Assembly (NCBI GenBank): GCA_030549205.1
Contig: JAUKTV010000001.1
Span: 5,242,651 to 5,306,650 of the forward strand
DNA from: Apiosordaria backusii
Taxonomy: Eukaryota > Ascomycota > Sordariomycetes > Sordariales > Lasiosphaeriaceae
Direction: 5' to 3'
Length of the DNA stretch: 64,000 nt
The notes beneath the pieces are model-generated. The model had not been told where the DNA came from and ran no database searches. It saw nothing but the letters and a program-made list of their open reading frames with translations. The translations under genes and the position numbers were made by a program. Shown here in pieces: positions 48,045-56,911 of this stretch (its first letter is position 1; each line of letters begins with the position of its first letter).

Positions 48045-49612
48045 ATATAGATTATTAAAGCATTAGGTTAAAATATAGATACTATTAACTTAAGCTTTTT
48101 AATAATAGACTTATTAAAAAAATATTATATTTTAATCTTAATTATTATTAAAGGTATAGCTTATAAAAATAAAGAAAGCCCTTTTAAAGGTATTAAAAAG
48201 AAGGCTTTTTTAAAAAAAAAGCTTAAAAGTAATAATAATAGTAGCTTTAATAGCCTTAATAACCTTCCTTAAAAGAAAAAGAAAAAAGGCTTTAAAAGGC
48301 TTAAAGGTATTAAAAAAAGGCCTAAAGTTAAAGATTTATTTACTTATATAATAAGCTTTTATAACCTAACTTTAAAGGTCTTTAAAGACTTTAATAATAA
48401 CGATAGTAATAAAGATATTTATATAATATTTATAAAGTCTATTAAAGGCATTGAAAGTATTAAAGGTAAAGCCTTAATAGTACTTTCTTTAAAAAACACC
48501 TTTTTATATAATATTAGATTTACTAACTATATTATTAATAGTCGAAAATAGTTTACTAACTATAAACTTAATAATAGTTTTTTAAAGATAATTTATATAA
48601 AAGAAGGTCCTTTAATATTTAAAGGCTTTAAAACTACTGTATTTACAGTACTTTCTTAAAAAAAACCCCTTAAATATATTAAGCTTAAGTTTAAAAATAC
48701 TCTATATATTCTTTAATTTAATATTAACCTTTTTAATAATATACTATACTATAAGGCTAATGGTTAAGTTAAAAAAGAAGTACTGTATAGACTTAATAAA
48801 GCTTTAATAGTAGTATTAAATTTTAAAGCTTTAAATTTCTTTTTAAAATTATAAAGGGTTAAAAGGCTTATTACTTACTATAATATAAGTTTTAACATTA
48901 TTAACTAAAAGTAAAAATTAATAGTAAAGCTTTTTAATAGGCCTTTATTTTAAAAGGATAGCTATTTAAAGGTTAATTTAGACCTTTAAAGGCCTAGTAA
49001 TAAGCCTATAGAGTTAAATAATAATAGTACTATTAGCTTTAATTTAAACGTTTAAAAGGTAAAGCCCTATAGGCTTAAAGGGTTTAAATAGAGCTATAAG
49101 GAAGGCTATAATTAAGGTATATTTAAAGAAATAAAACTCTATTAGCCTATAAAAAGCCCTAATAGTTTAAATAACCTTAGATTTAAAGGATTTAATTAAG
49201 GTAAACCTATTAAAGAGCTTTATAAACTTAAAGAAGGCCTTAATAGTTTAAATAACCTTAGCCTACTTAATTAAGAAAAGGCTTAAGAAGGCTATATATT
49301 TAAAAAGGCTATTAAAAATATCCTTAATATTACTATAGACTATTATAGTAAATTACTTTAAGTAATATTAAAATAGTATATTAAACTAGGCTATATAGGG
49401 CTAATACTATTAAAAAAGATTAGTAAAATTACTATTAAGCTTTTAAATTTAAATTAAATAAAGAAAGTAGATTTTTAATATTTAATTTATAATAAAGTTA
49501 AAGTAATAAGAAGGCTTTAATTTTTTACTATTCCGGACTTATCTAAAGTCTTAGATTCTATTAAAGGTAATACTTTTAAAATTAAGCCTATACTTTATAA
49601 TAAGCTTTTTAT

Positions 49613-50014
49613 TGTCACGTTCTTGAATGCGGACTCCCGGCAGTCTCAGCCAATCAGAAGGAAGAAGGGAACAGCCAATCAAAGGAATAGGAGACAGACC
49701 TACCAGGAAAGGATCATTGGGATAAGAGCATGATCCGGGAATAGGATCATTGGATCATTGTGGTGATCCAACGATCCGGCTCTAGGGGATCATTAGGAAA
49801 GGACAATGATCCAGGAAATAACGGTCTATATATACGGAGGAACTAGATAGCTTGTAGATAGTTCCGCAGTATGCAATCACAGCTTGTATTCACGGTATCT
49901 TGTGTTTACATTGAGACATCTTGTTGTGCACTGTTTAGCTGCACCGAACCAATTGTCAGAAGTTACCTTCAACCGAGTATCCCTTTCAGAGGTTCTGTAC
50001 AGGGGTTCGTCACA
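49613..50014 (+). repeat. 5' LTR (402 bp)
   Basis: TG...CA ends (TGTCACGTTC to GGTTCGTCACA). The U3 part is rich in short GATCATT/AATGATC repeats on both strands. A TATATATA box lies at 49827-49834, and transcription probably starts about 35 bp later near 49,868. The part from 49,824 to 50,014 appears identical to the 3' LTR. Confidence 0.88.
49827..49834 (+). promoter_or_regulatory. LTR TATA box
   Basis: TATATATA, 34 bp before AGTATGCAA, the proposed RNA start that is complementary to the primer site. Confidence 0.5.
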
Positions 50015-50016
50015 CG

Positions 50017-50025
50017 TTGCATACT
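50017..50025 (+). other. primer binding site, self-priming type
   Basis: TTGCATACT starts two bases after the LTR and is the exact reverse complement of AGTATGCAA at 49868-49876, where the mRNA is expected to begin. One G-U pair extends it. Self-primed reverse transcription is known from Tf1 and related chromoviruses. Assigning it here is inference from this match. Confidence 0.6.
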
Positions 50026-50067
50026 CACTTCAACTCTGTCACGGATAAGTTGAAGGTACCCATCACC

Positions 50068-52194
50068 ATGGCGGACAACAAAGAAAGCCCTCAAGCCATT
50101 CTGGCTCGACTCAACGCTCGCGTCAAGGAGCTCGAGGATGCGGTTCAACAGACCCAGGACCAAGTCGTCGCCGTTGGTCACCTGGATCACCGCGGTAGCC
50201 AGCTGGCCAAGATTGAGGCCCCCGAACGCTATGGTGGCGGAAAGGGGGAGCTTGGAGGGTTCCTGATCCAGCTCAAGACCTATTTTCGGTACTACCCTAC
50301 TCGCTTCCCTGACGAGGAGTCCAAGGTCACCTACGCGGCATCTCGACTCAAGGACAAGGCTCTCGCGTGGTTCGAGCCCATCCTGGACGACTATTACGAG
50401 AACGACGACGCAGGCACCAGGAAGGACATCACTAGGGAGTGCTTCGAGACCTTCAAGAAGTTCGAGACCCGCATCAAGGAAGTCTTCGGAGAGTACGATG
50501 AAGCTCGCCGAGCCCAGGAGAGACTCGCCAACTTGCGCCAGACCCGGTCGGCAGCCGACTATGCTGCCACCTTCAAGACCGACGCCCTGCGCAGCGAGAT
50601 TAATGACGAAGGCTTGATGCAGCTTTTCTACAACGGACTCAAGGACGAAGTGAAGGACGAGTTGTACAAGGAGGAGAGACCGGACACCATCGACAAATAC
50701 ATCGCTACAGCCATTCGTATCGACGACCGGCAGTTTCAACGCCGGATGGAGAAAAGAGGAACGCGTGCAAACCCAGGACAACACCGTGGCTCCGGAGGCT
50801 ACCGAGCCAACGACAAGAAGAAACGCTACACCACAAGCGTGTCTGGAACCACTCACGCGGGACCTATGGAGATTGACGCAGTTCAGAAGCGGTTCAAGGG
50901 GAAGAACAACGTCAAGTGCTTCAACTGCGGGAAGACGGGGCATTTCAAGAGAGACTGTCGGGCACCCAAGCAGCTCAGCTGGAAGGAAAAGGAGGCGGCG
51001 GCAGTTGCGAAGACAACGCGGGTTGTTGAGATCTCAAGCATTGAGTACGGCAACGATGGATTCCTGGACTCAGCGGACGACTACACCGACAGCGACTACG
51101 AGCATGAGACTCAGGAAGGAGAATTAACAGTCGACTCTGAGGGAGAAGACCGTGTTGTGGGACAAGAACTGCCAACCAGGGGAGCCACCAGGCTAGAGGA
51201 AAACACGGCTCCAGGACCCTCTGAGGAAACCTTGCGGAGACTAAGGCAGGTTTTCGTCACGACCGCCCTCTCGAGTTTAGACACGGGAGAGACCCTAAGG
51301 CAAGCCGAGGAACGGGTTCAAAGACTCGAGAAAGAGGTGGAAGAACTTCGGAACCAGCGAGAAGCGATTGAACGACACTATCGCGACCTCGAGGACAAGA
51401 TGGCGCAAGCCACGACCGACAGCCCACCGCTTGCACAGCTCGGGCAGGGCAATGAACGCTGGATCATTCCGGAGGAAGAGTTCGTTGGAGACCTTATGCG
51501 GCTCAACGAGTATGGAGAGACTTGGGATGAATTTTGGGCAGCGCGACCAGTGGCCAGCGTGGGACTCGCACTGACGCCAGAAGAGGTCCCAACACAGGGG
51601 TGGTATACTCCTTGCGAAGGAGACACGCCACAGGTTCACCCAAAACACCCAGAGCACAGAAGAATGCCATGGTTCCAGTGCATCGCTCACGGATGCGCGG
51701 AACATTACCAGTTGAAAGCCCTTAACAGGCATTGGCCGATCAGGGAGGTTACCCAGACAGGACAACCAGCACCAGTATCGAGGACACTCGCAAGATGGGG
51801 AGCCCCGGACGAGGAATTAAACGACTATTTCTTGTGGAGACAAGGGGATCCGGTTCGACCCGACAATGTCCGACAGGTCATTCAGTTTTGGCCAAGAGAG
51901 GCTCGATGCTGCGTGGATAACCCCGATAAGGACATGGCTTATTGCCCAAGCAAGGATTGCGCACTTCACTTGAGAATGAAGGTGCGGGCATACCACGCGG
52001 AAAGAAACATCACATGGGGAGAAGCCTATGGGATAGATGAACGCCCATCTGACAGCGAGGAATGGAAAGAAGCCCAACGACAATGGTTAGCCGGTTTCGA
52101 GCTGCTGGACAGTTCGGCGAAGGAGGACGCTCTGGAGGCTCAACAACAGTCGGGAAAAGGGTCACGGCCTTTCGCGGAGGCCGCAAACCTCTAA
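50068..52194 (+). CDS. gag: Gag polyprotein of chromovirus, extended
   Basis: 708 residues from the ATG at 50068 (ACC context). A coiled coil comes first (LNARVKELEDAVQQTQDQ), then the capsid-like Retrotrans_gag region (LGGFLIQLKTYFRYYP, FYNGLKDEVKDELY). The nucleocapsid CCHC knuckle CFNCGKTGHFKRDC is at 284-297. Unusually, about 400 more residues follow: an acidic stretch, a second coiled coil (LRQAEERVQRLEKEVEELR) and a Cys/His-rich region (WFQCIAHGCAEHY, RCCVDNPDKDMAYCPSKDC). Most Ty3-type Gags stop soon after the knuckle. The last codons overlap the pol frame, entered by a -1 shift at 52152. Confidence 0.92.
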   Translation: MADNKESPQAILARLNARVKELEDAVQQTQDQVVAVGHLDHRGSQLAKIEAPERYGGGKGELGGFLIQLKTYFRYYPTRFPDEESKVTYAASRLKDKALAWFEPILDDYYENDDAGTRKDITRECFETFKKFETRIKEVFGEYDEARRAQERLANLRQTRSAADYAATFKTDALRSEINDEGLMQLFYNGLKDEVKDELYKEERPDTIDKYIATAIRIDDRQFQRRMEKRGTRANPGQHRGSGGYRANDKKKRYTTSVSGTTHAGPMEIDAVQKRFKGKNNVKCFNCGKTGHFKRDCRAPKQLSWKEKEAAAVAKTTRVVEISSIEYGNDGFLDSADDYTDSDYEHETQEGELTVDSEGEDRVVGQELPTRGATRLEENTAPGPSEETLRRLRQVFVTTALSSLDTGETLRQAEERVQRLEKEVEELRNQREAIERHYRDLEDKMAQATTDSPPLAQLGQGNERWIIPEEEFVGDLMRLNEYGETWDEFWAARPVASVGLALTPEEVPTQGWYTPCEGDTPQVHPKHPEHRRMPWFQCIAHGCAEHYQLKALNRHWPIREVTQTGQPAPVSRTLARWGAPDEELNDYFLWRQGDPVRPDNVRQVIQFWPREARCCVDNPDKDMAYCPSKDCALHLRMKVRAYHAERNITWGEAYGIDERPSDSEEWKEAQRQWLAGFELLDSSAKEDALEAQQQSGKGSRPFAEAANL
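52152..52183 (+). promoter_or_regulatory. programmed -1 frameshift signal (gag-pol)
   Basis: Slippery heptamer G GGA AAA (52152-52158) is read in the gag frame exactly as X XXY YYZ. A 6-nt spacer follows, then a stem of CGGCCT (52165-52170) with AGGCCG (52178-52183) and a 7-nt loop. The -1 frame continues straight into protease. The gag stop is 34 nt after the heptamer. Confidence 0.75.
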
Positions 52195-52700
52195 AGGACC
52201 ACGAGCTACGCATCAGCGAGGTCGCTGCTGTACAGAGGAGGGGCATGAAAGACAAAAGATTGCGAGTGGCAGCGCGTTGGAAGGGGTTCCAAACGCAAGC
52301 ACTCGTGGACAGTGGAGCAGAAGCGGACTTGATTTCACCAAGATTTGTGCAACAAGCCCGGGTTCCATGGAGAAAGAAGGAGGAAGAGGTCGTCATGAAA
52401 GGACCCTTCCCTACACAGCTGGTAACCAAAGAGACGTTGCCACTGGACATCACAGTGTCAGGAAAAACAACGACAGTGATTTTCGACATCGTGGACATGG
52501 GGCCAGAAAAGGACATGATCCTGGGGCAGCCATGGCACGAGGACTACAACCCAGACATCGACTGGAAGGATGGTGGCCACCTACGACCGAGGACATATCG
52601 GGAGTACCCAACCAACGATGGGAGATCAGGAGCACGGCAGGAGCAGAGTGCGGACAAGCACCCTCCACGGCACCACCGCAAGAGACACGGGAAATATTAG
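52155..52700 (+). CDS. pol: pol, protease portion
   Basis: Aspartic protease entered from gag by the -1 frameshift. The active-site motif is ALVDSGAEADLIS, followed by a flap-like strand and a DMILGQPW motif near its end, as in Ty3/gypsy proteases. The frame then meets a TAG at 52698. Homologous Pol sequence appears to continue in other frames, so the copy carries single-base indels after the protease. Confidence 0.75.
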   Translation, partial: KRVTAFRGGRKPLKDHELRISEVAAVQRRGMKDKRLRVAARWKGFQTQALVDSGAEADLISPRFVQQARVPWRKKEEEVVMKGPFPTQLVTKETLPLDITVSGKTTTVIFDIVDMGPEKDMILGQPWHEDYNPDIDWKDGGHLRPRTYREYPTNDGRSGARQEQSADKHPPRHHRKRHGKY

Positions 52701-53067
52701 TGTACTCAATCGACACAGGCGGCAAGATCGAAGAAGTAGGGTTGGTAGGAACAGTTGCGTTGATGGAAATTGCGGCAGCAATGAAGGACAAATACGCCTA
52801 CTACAACAACATAGGAAGACGAGAAGAAGGGAGTGCCATCGGAGTATCAAGGACATCCGGTGTTCACGGCAAAGCACCTTCAGGGTCTACCAGAGAGGGG
52901 ACCATGGGACCACGAGATCAAGCTCAAGACGGAGCAAAGCTCAAGCTTTTTCAGGTCTACCACACCAACGACAAACAGAGTGAAGAGTTGCGGAGGTATT
53001 TGGACGAGAATCTCAAGAGAGGACACATCAGACCATCCACATCGCCGCTGGATATCCTGTTTTCTTC

Positions 53068-55806
53068 GTGCCGAAGAAAGATGGGAGTCCGCGACTGTGT
53101 GTGGATTATCGACAGCTGAATCAGGAGACGGTGAAGAACGGTTACCCACTACCGCTGATTTCGCGATTGCGAAGTCAACTGTCAGGGGCACGATGGTTCA
53201 CCAGACTTGATATGCCAGTCGGGTACGCGCACATACGAATCAAGGAGGGAGACGAATGGAAGACGGCTTTTCGCACGCCTTACGGGCATTTCGAGTATCT
53301 CGTCATGCCGTTCGGACTCACAAATGCACCGGCGACTTTCCAGGCCCTCGTTGATCACACGATCCGCCAGTATCTCGACAAAACAGCAGTTTGTTATCTC
53401 GACGATGTTCTCATCTACTCACGCACTCTGAAGGAACACAAACAGCACGTCAAGGAAATTTTGGACGCGCTACATGGAGCAGGACTATCGGTCAACAAGG
53501 ACAAGAGCGAGTTCCATGTGCAGAAAACGGTCTACCTGGGGTACCTAATCTCGCCAGGAGAGGTACGGATGGAACCAGGAAAGATCGCGGCAGTCAAGGA
53601 CTGGCCGAGACCCCAAGGAGAAACACCCGAACAGCTGAAAACTAGGGTTCGAGAGTTTCTGGGATTTACGAATTTCTATCGAATGTTCATACGAAACTAC
53701 GGCGCCATCGCAAAACCGTTGAACGATCTAGCCAAGAAGGACGCCGAGTTCAAATGGGGGGAAGCACAGGAACAGGCTTTTCAGGCCATCAAAGACGCCA
53801 TTGTGGCCGACCCAGTGCTCAAGCTTCCTGACCCAGGAAGGCCTTTCGAGGTCGAAACAGATGCTTCCGACTACGCCATCGGAGGACAGCTGGGACAACG
53901 AGACGAGGATGGGAAGTTGCATCCAGTAGCATTCTTTTCGAAGAAGCTGGAGGGACCACGCAAGAACTACCCTATCCACGACAAAGAGCTGCTTGCCATC
54001 ATTGAGGCTTTCGAGGAGTGGAGACCATACCTCAGCGGAACCAACTACGAGGTCCAGGTCTACACGGATCACAAAAATTTGAAATATTTCACTACTACCA
54101 AGGTCCTCAACGCCAGGCAAGGCAGGTGGTCGGAATTCCTGTCTGAGTTCAATTTTCAGATTCATTACAAGAAGGGATCCGAGAACGCGAGAGCGGACGC
54201 TCTAAGCAGAAGGGCGGATCACCACGAAGAGAAAGTGGCGGAGGAATCGCCACCATTGCTGCAGGAGACAGCAGAAGGCACACTGAGGCACCCGCTCCAG
54301 CAGTGGGCTGAGTGTTGCGCGGTGTACCGAGAAGAATCAACAGCCAACAAGTATCAGAGCAACATCGGCAGTGACGAGCAGGAACGATGGGCTGAACTGG
54401 AATCTTTGGGGATCCAGAAGGACGACAATTACCGACTCTGGTATCACAATCGAGCTTACGTCGAACCAGAGCAACGGAAGGCATTGATTCGGGAGATCCA
54501 CGAGTCGAAGCTCGGTGGACACATGGGAGTGGCCAAGACAACAGAGAAGATTAAACAACACTTCAATTGGCCAGGACTGAGGAAGGATGTTGAGGAAACG
54601 CTGCGAGAATGTGACCTTTGCAGGAGAACGAAGGCAGAGAGACACAAGCCTTACGGATTCTTGGAGCCATTACCAGTGGCAGAACAACCATGGAGCTCAG
54701 TGACGATGGACTTTATCACCAAGCTACCACATTCCAAGGACACGGTCACAGGAGTCAAGTATGACAGCATCCTCACGGTCGTCGACAGACTCACCAAGTG
54801 GGCATATTTCTTGCCCTACAGGGAGACTTGGACGGCGGAACAATTGGCAGATGTGGTGTTTCGGAACGTTACGGCGACACACACATGGCCAAGGGAATTC
54901 ATTACGGACCGCGATACCAAGTTTGTGTCGAAGTTTTGGAAGGCTCTAATGGAGCAAGTAGGAGTGAGAAGCAAGGCATCGTCAGCATATCACCCACAGA
55001 CGGACGGTCAGACAGAAAGGCTCAACCAGATCGTTGAACAGTACCTTCGGAACTACATCAATTTCGAACAAGACAACTGGGTTGAACTTTTGCCAGCAGC
55101 ACAACTCGCCTACAACACAGCGCCCACAGAAACAACAAAAGTCACGCCATTCTTCGCGAATTATGGGTTCGAGGCAGATCTACGACAAGGACCAGAGGCA
55201 AGAGTGCCTAGGGCGGCAGCAAAAACAGGGAAGCTACACATGCTGCACGCCAAACTCAAGGAAGAGCTCGAGTTCGTTCGGGAACGCATGCGCAAGTACT
55301 ACAACGTCAAACGGCTCGAGGGACCTCGCTTGAAGAGGGGGGATAAAGTGTTTTTATCAACACGAAATTTGCGCACAAAACGACCAAGTAAAAAGCTGGA
55401 CCACAGGAGGGTGGGACCTTTTACGGTCGAGGAAAAGGTATCAGAAACGGCTTTCAGGCTCAGACTACCAGACACTATGCGACTACGATCGAACACCTTT
55501 CACATTTCACTCTTGGAACCGGCACCACGGGCGGCCAGCCTGGACACACAGGTAGAAGCCGAGGACGAGGAAGAAGAGTACGATGTGGAAGAAGTGTTGG
55601 ACTCTCGCATTAATAACAAACAACTGGAGTATTTAGTCAGCTGGCTGGACTACCCGGACACAGACAACTCATGGGAACCAGCAATGAACCTCAACTGCCC
55701 TGAGAAACTGGAGGAATTTCACCGAAGGAACCCTGATCGACCGGGGGCACGGGGTCAGCCAGCCAGTCGAAGCCAGAAAAGGGCTCGAAGGCCACGCCGG
55801 GGCTAG
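53068..55806 (+). CDS. pol: pol: reverse transcriptase, RNase H, integrase, chromodomain
   Basis: An open stretch of 912 codons without its own ATG; it is the downstream part of the Pol polyprotein. Reverse transcriptase shows VPKKDGSPRLCVDYRQLN, FGLTNAPATFQ and YLDDVLIYS. RNase H has VETDASDYAIGG and TDHKNLKYF. Integrase has the H-H-C-C zinc finger (HESKLGGHMG ... CDLCRRTK) and D-D-E residues in TMDFITKLP, TDRDTKFVSKFW and TDGQTERLNQ. A chromodomain (YDVEEVLDSRINNKQLEYLV, then WEPAMNL) marks it as a chromovirus; this domain directs insertion to heterochromatin. From the RT core to the end there are no stops. The frame lies +1/-2 from the sequence before it, through an apparent one-base loss near 53,050. 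Confidence 0.92.
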   Translation: MPKKDGSPRLCVDYRQLNQETVKNGYPLPLISRLRSQLSGARWFTRLDMPVGYAHIRIKEGDEWKTAFRTPYGHFEYLVMPFGLTNAPATFQALVDHTIRQYLDKTAVCYLDDVLIYSRTLKEHKQHVKEILDALHGAGLSVNKDKSEFHVQKTVYLGYLISPGEVRMEPGKIAAVKDWPRPQGETPEQLKTRVREFLGFTNFYRMFIRNYGAIAKPLNDLAKKDAEFKWGEAQEQAFQAIKDAIVADPVLKLPDPGRPFEVETDASDYAIGGQLGQRDEDGKLHPVAFFSKKLEGPRKNYPIHDKELLAIIEAFEEWRPYLSGTNYEVQVYTDHKNLKYFTTTKVLNARQGRWSEFLSEFNFQIHYKKGSENARADALSRRADHHEEKVAEESPPLLQETAEGTLRHPLQQWAECCAVYREESTANKYQSNIGSDEQERWAELESLGIQKDDNYRLWYHNRAYVEPEQRKALIREIHESKLGGHMGVAKTTEKIKQHFNWPGLRKDVEETLRECDLCRRTKAERHKPYGFLEPLPVAEQPWSSVTMDFITKLPHSKDTVTGVKYDSILTVVDRLTKWAYFLPYRETWTAEQLADVVFRNVTATHTWPREFITDRDTKFVSKFWKALMEQVGVRSKASSAYHPQTDGQTERLNQIVEQYLRNYINFEQDNWVELLPAAQLAYNTAPTETTKVTPFFANYGFEADLRQGPEARVPRAAAKTGKLHMLHAKLKEELEFVRERMRKYYNVKRLEGPRLKRGDKVFLSTRNLRTKRPSKKLDHRRVGPFTVEEKVSETAFRLRLPDTMRLRSNTFHISLLEPAPRAASLDTQVEAEDEEEEYDVEEVLDSRINNKQLEYLVSWLDYPDTDNSWEPAMNLNCPEKLEEFHRRNPDRPGARGQPASRSQKRARRPRRG

Positions 55807-56352
55807 AGGGAGCGGTGCCGACGGCCTCCCAGGCACCTAGCGACTGGGCCTGACCAGCCAGGGACTGTTCCCCCAGAGGATCGGCAGGTTCGGGCGAAGT
55901 GGGTACTAGACCGTCGACCTCGTCTAGCGACTCCATTCCCCGACGAAAGAGTTCCGCACCCCAATCACGCATCGACTCACGCTGTTTGCGTAGACGAGTC
56001 AAGGCGCTCAGCGTCTCTGATAAAAGGGTCTCTTTCGCGGCTATCTCTTCATCAATTTTCTTTTGTTCCGACAAATTTTTAATCACTACAACCGTTAGCA
56101 AAAGAGGGGCCATCGTATAGGGCCCAGGCACCCACAAGAGTCGGCTACATTCGGCCCATCACACGGCTTGCCCATCCGAACGCAGTTCGAGCAGCGATTT
56201 GATCCCTCCTTCATAATACAGCGCTTTTGAGGCTTCGCGCCCCAACAACGGGAACAAGGCATGACTTCGACACCGTCTTGATCGATCGAGGCGGAGAGGA
56301 CTTTTCGGTCACGAGTCGTGTCGCGGTAACGTTTCTCTACGCGGCCCGCCAT
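55691..56352 (-). CDS. antisense Cys-cluster/coiled-coil protein in chromovirus
   Basis: Exons 56352-56136 and 56085-55691 on the minus strand give 203 residues. The 50-nt GTGGGT...GTAG intron joins in phase 1 and restores one open frame. Residues about 32-64 hold six cysteines (MPCSRCW ... RCIM ... RCSNCVRMGKPC), spaced like a fungal zinc cluster. A coiled coil follows (SLIKNLSEQKKIDEEIAAKE, then LLSETLSALTRLRKQRESM), and an acidic/Pro-rich tail. The gene lies opposite the end of pol (last 116 bases overlap) and before the 3' LTR, so its promoter is probably in or near that LTR. A DNA-binding or regulatory role is inferred from layout. I recall similar antisense reading frames in other fungal elements but cannot confirm this. 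Confidence 0.68.
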
Positions 56353-56473
56353 CGTTAGGCATGTCAAAGCAAGCTTAAGGAGAGAAAGGCGGAGGGATCA
56401 CTTACGCGGGAAAGGGAACAGCAGCGTTAGGGTATAAGGACAACAACGTCGAGTCTTTCGGGACGAAAGACGA

Positions 56474-56482
56474 CGAGGGGGA
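56474..56482 (+). other. polypurine tract
   Basis: GAGGGGGAG lies just before the 3' LTR (separated by CATCG). Plus-strand DNA synthesis of LTR elements starts at such a tract. Confidence 0.45.
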
Positions 56483-56488
56483 GCATCG

Positions 56489-56911
56489 TGTCACAGACCA
56501 ACCATATAGCACGGCCAGGTGGAGACTGCAGCTAGCCATGTCTGCCAATCGGAGGAAGGAGACACGGCGGCAGGGCTGCAGGGTAGGACAAGGCTCACTG
56601 CTTGGCAAAGGTGAGCCGGATCACCAGGCTCACCAGGTGAGCATGGTGAGTTCTGAGGGATCACCACCGATCACTAGTGAGCCGGAGTGATCCAGGTACG
56701 GAGGTACTTAGGGATTTATAGTCTATATATACGGAGGAACTAGATAGCTTGTAGATAGTTCCGCAGTATGCAATCACAGCTTGTATTCACGGTATCTTGT
56801 GTTTACATTGAGACATCTTGTTGTGCACTGTTTAGCTGCACCGAACCAATTGTCAGAAGTTACCTTCAACCGAGTATCCCTTTCAGAGGTTCTGTACAGG
56901 GGTTCGTCACA
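56489..56911 (+). repeat. 3' LTR (423 bp)
   Basis: TGTCACAGACC to GGTTCGTCACA. From 56,721 on it appears identical to the 5' LTR. Before that it differs strongly, with repeats of GTGAGC/GGATCACC type instead of GATCATT. Only a short segment (GCCAATCGGAGGAAG) resembles the other U3. Confidence 0.88.

Larger units (their letters stand above)
44023..49612. repeat. RIP-mutated repeat X', second copy, with nested insertions
   Basis: Resumes the segment seen at 36,588-37,669 from GGCTACTAAGGC onward and continues further. It is interrupted by two ~950 bp elements (44,168 and 47,087) and ended by the chromovirus at 49,613. It is AT-rich and nearly free of CA and TG. No gene survives and I cannot identify the parent element. 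Confidence 0.55.
49613..56911 (+). mobile_element. Ty3/gypsy chromovirus with two unlike LTRs
   Basis: About 7.3 kb, GC-normal and not RIP-mutated. Order: 5' LTR, primer site, gag, -1 frameshift, protease, reverse transcriptase, RNase H, integrase, chromodomain, antisense accessory gene, polypurine tract, 3' LTR. The 3' 191 bp of the two LTRs appear identical but their U3 halves differ. The flanks (TTTAT on the left, TGCTT on the right) show no target duplication. Confidence 0.93.

Noticed and set aside
49969..50943. 324-codon open frame antisense to gag
   Set aside because: Mirror of the gag coding strand, with Leu/Val-rich composition typical of reverse-strand reading; unlike the 55,691-56,352 gene it has no domain or splice evidence.
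52626..53191. Minus-strand open frames over the protease/RT junction
   Set aside because: They mirror the pol strand and carry no domain; the frame changes on the plus strand explain the region better.
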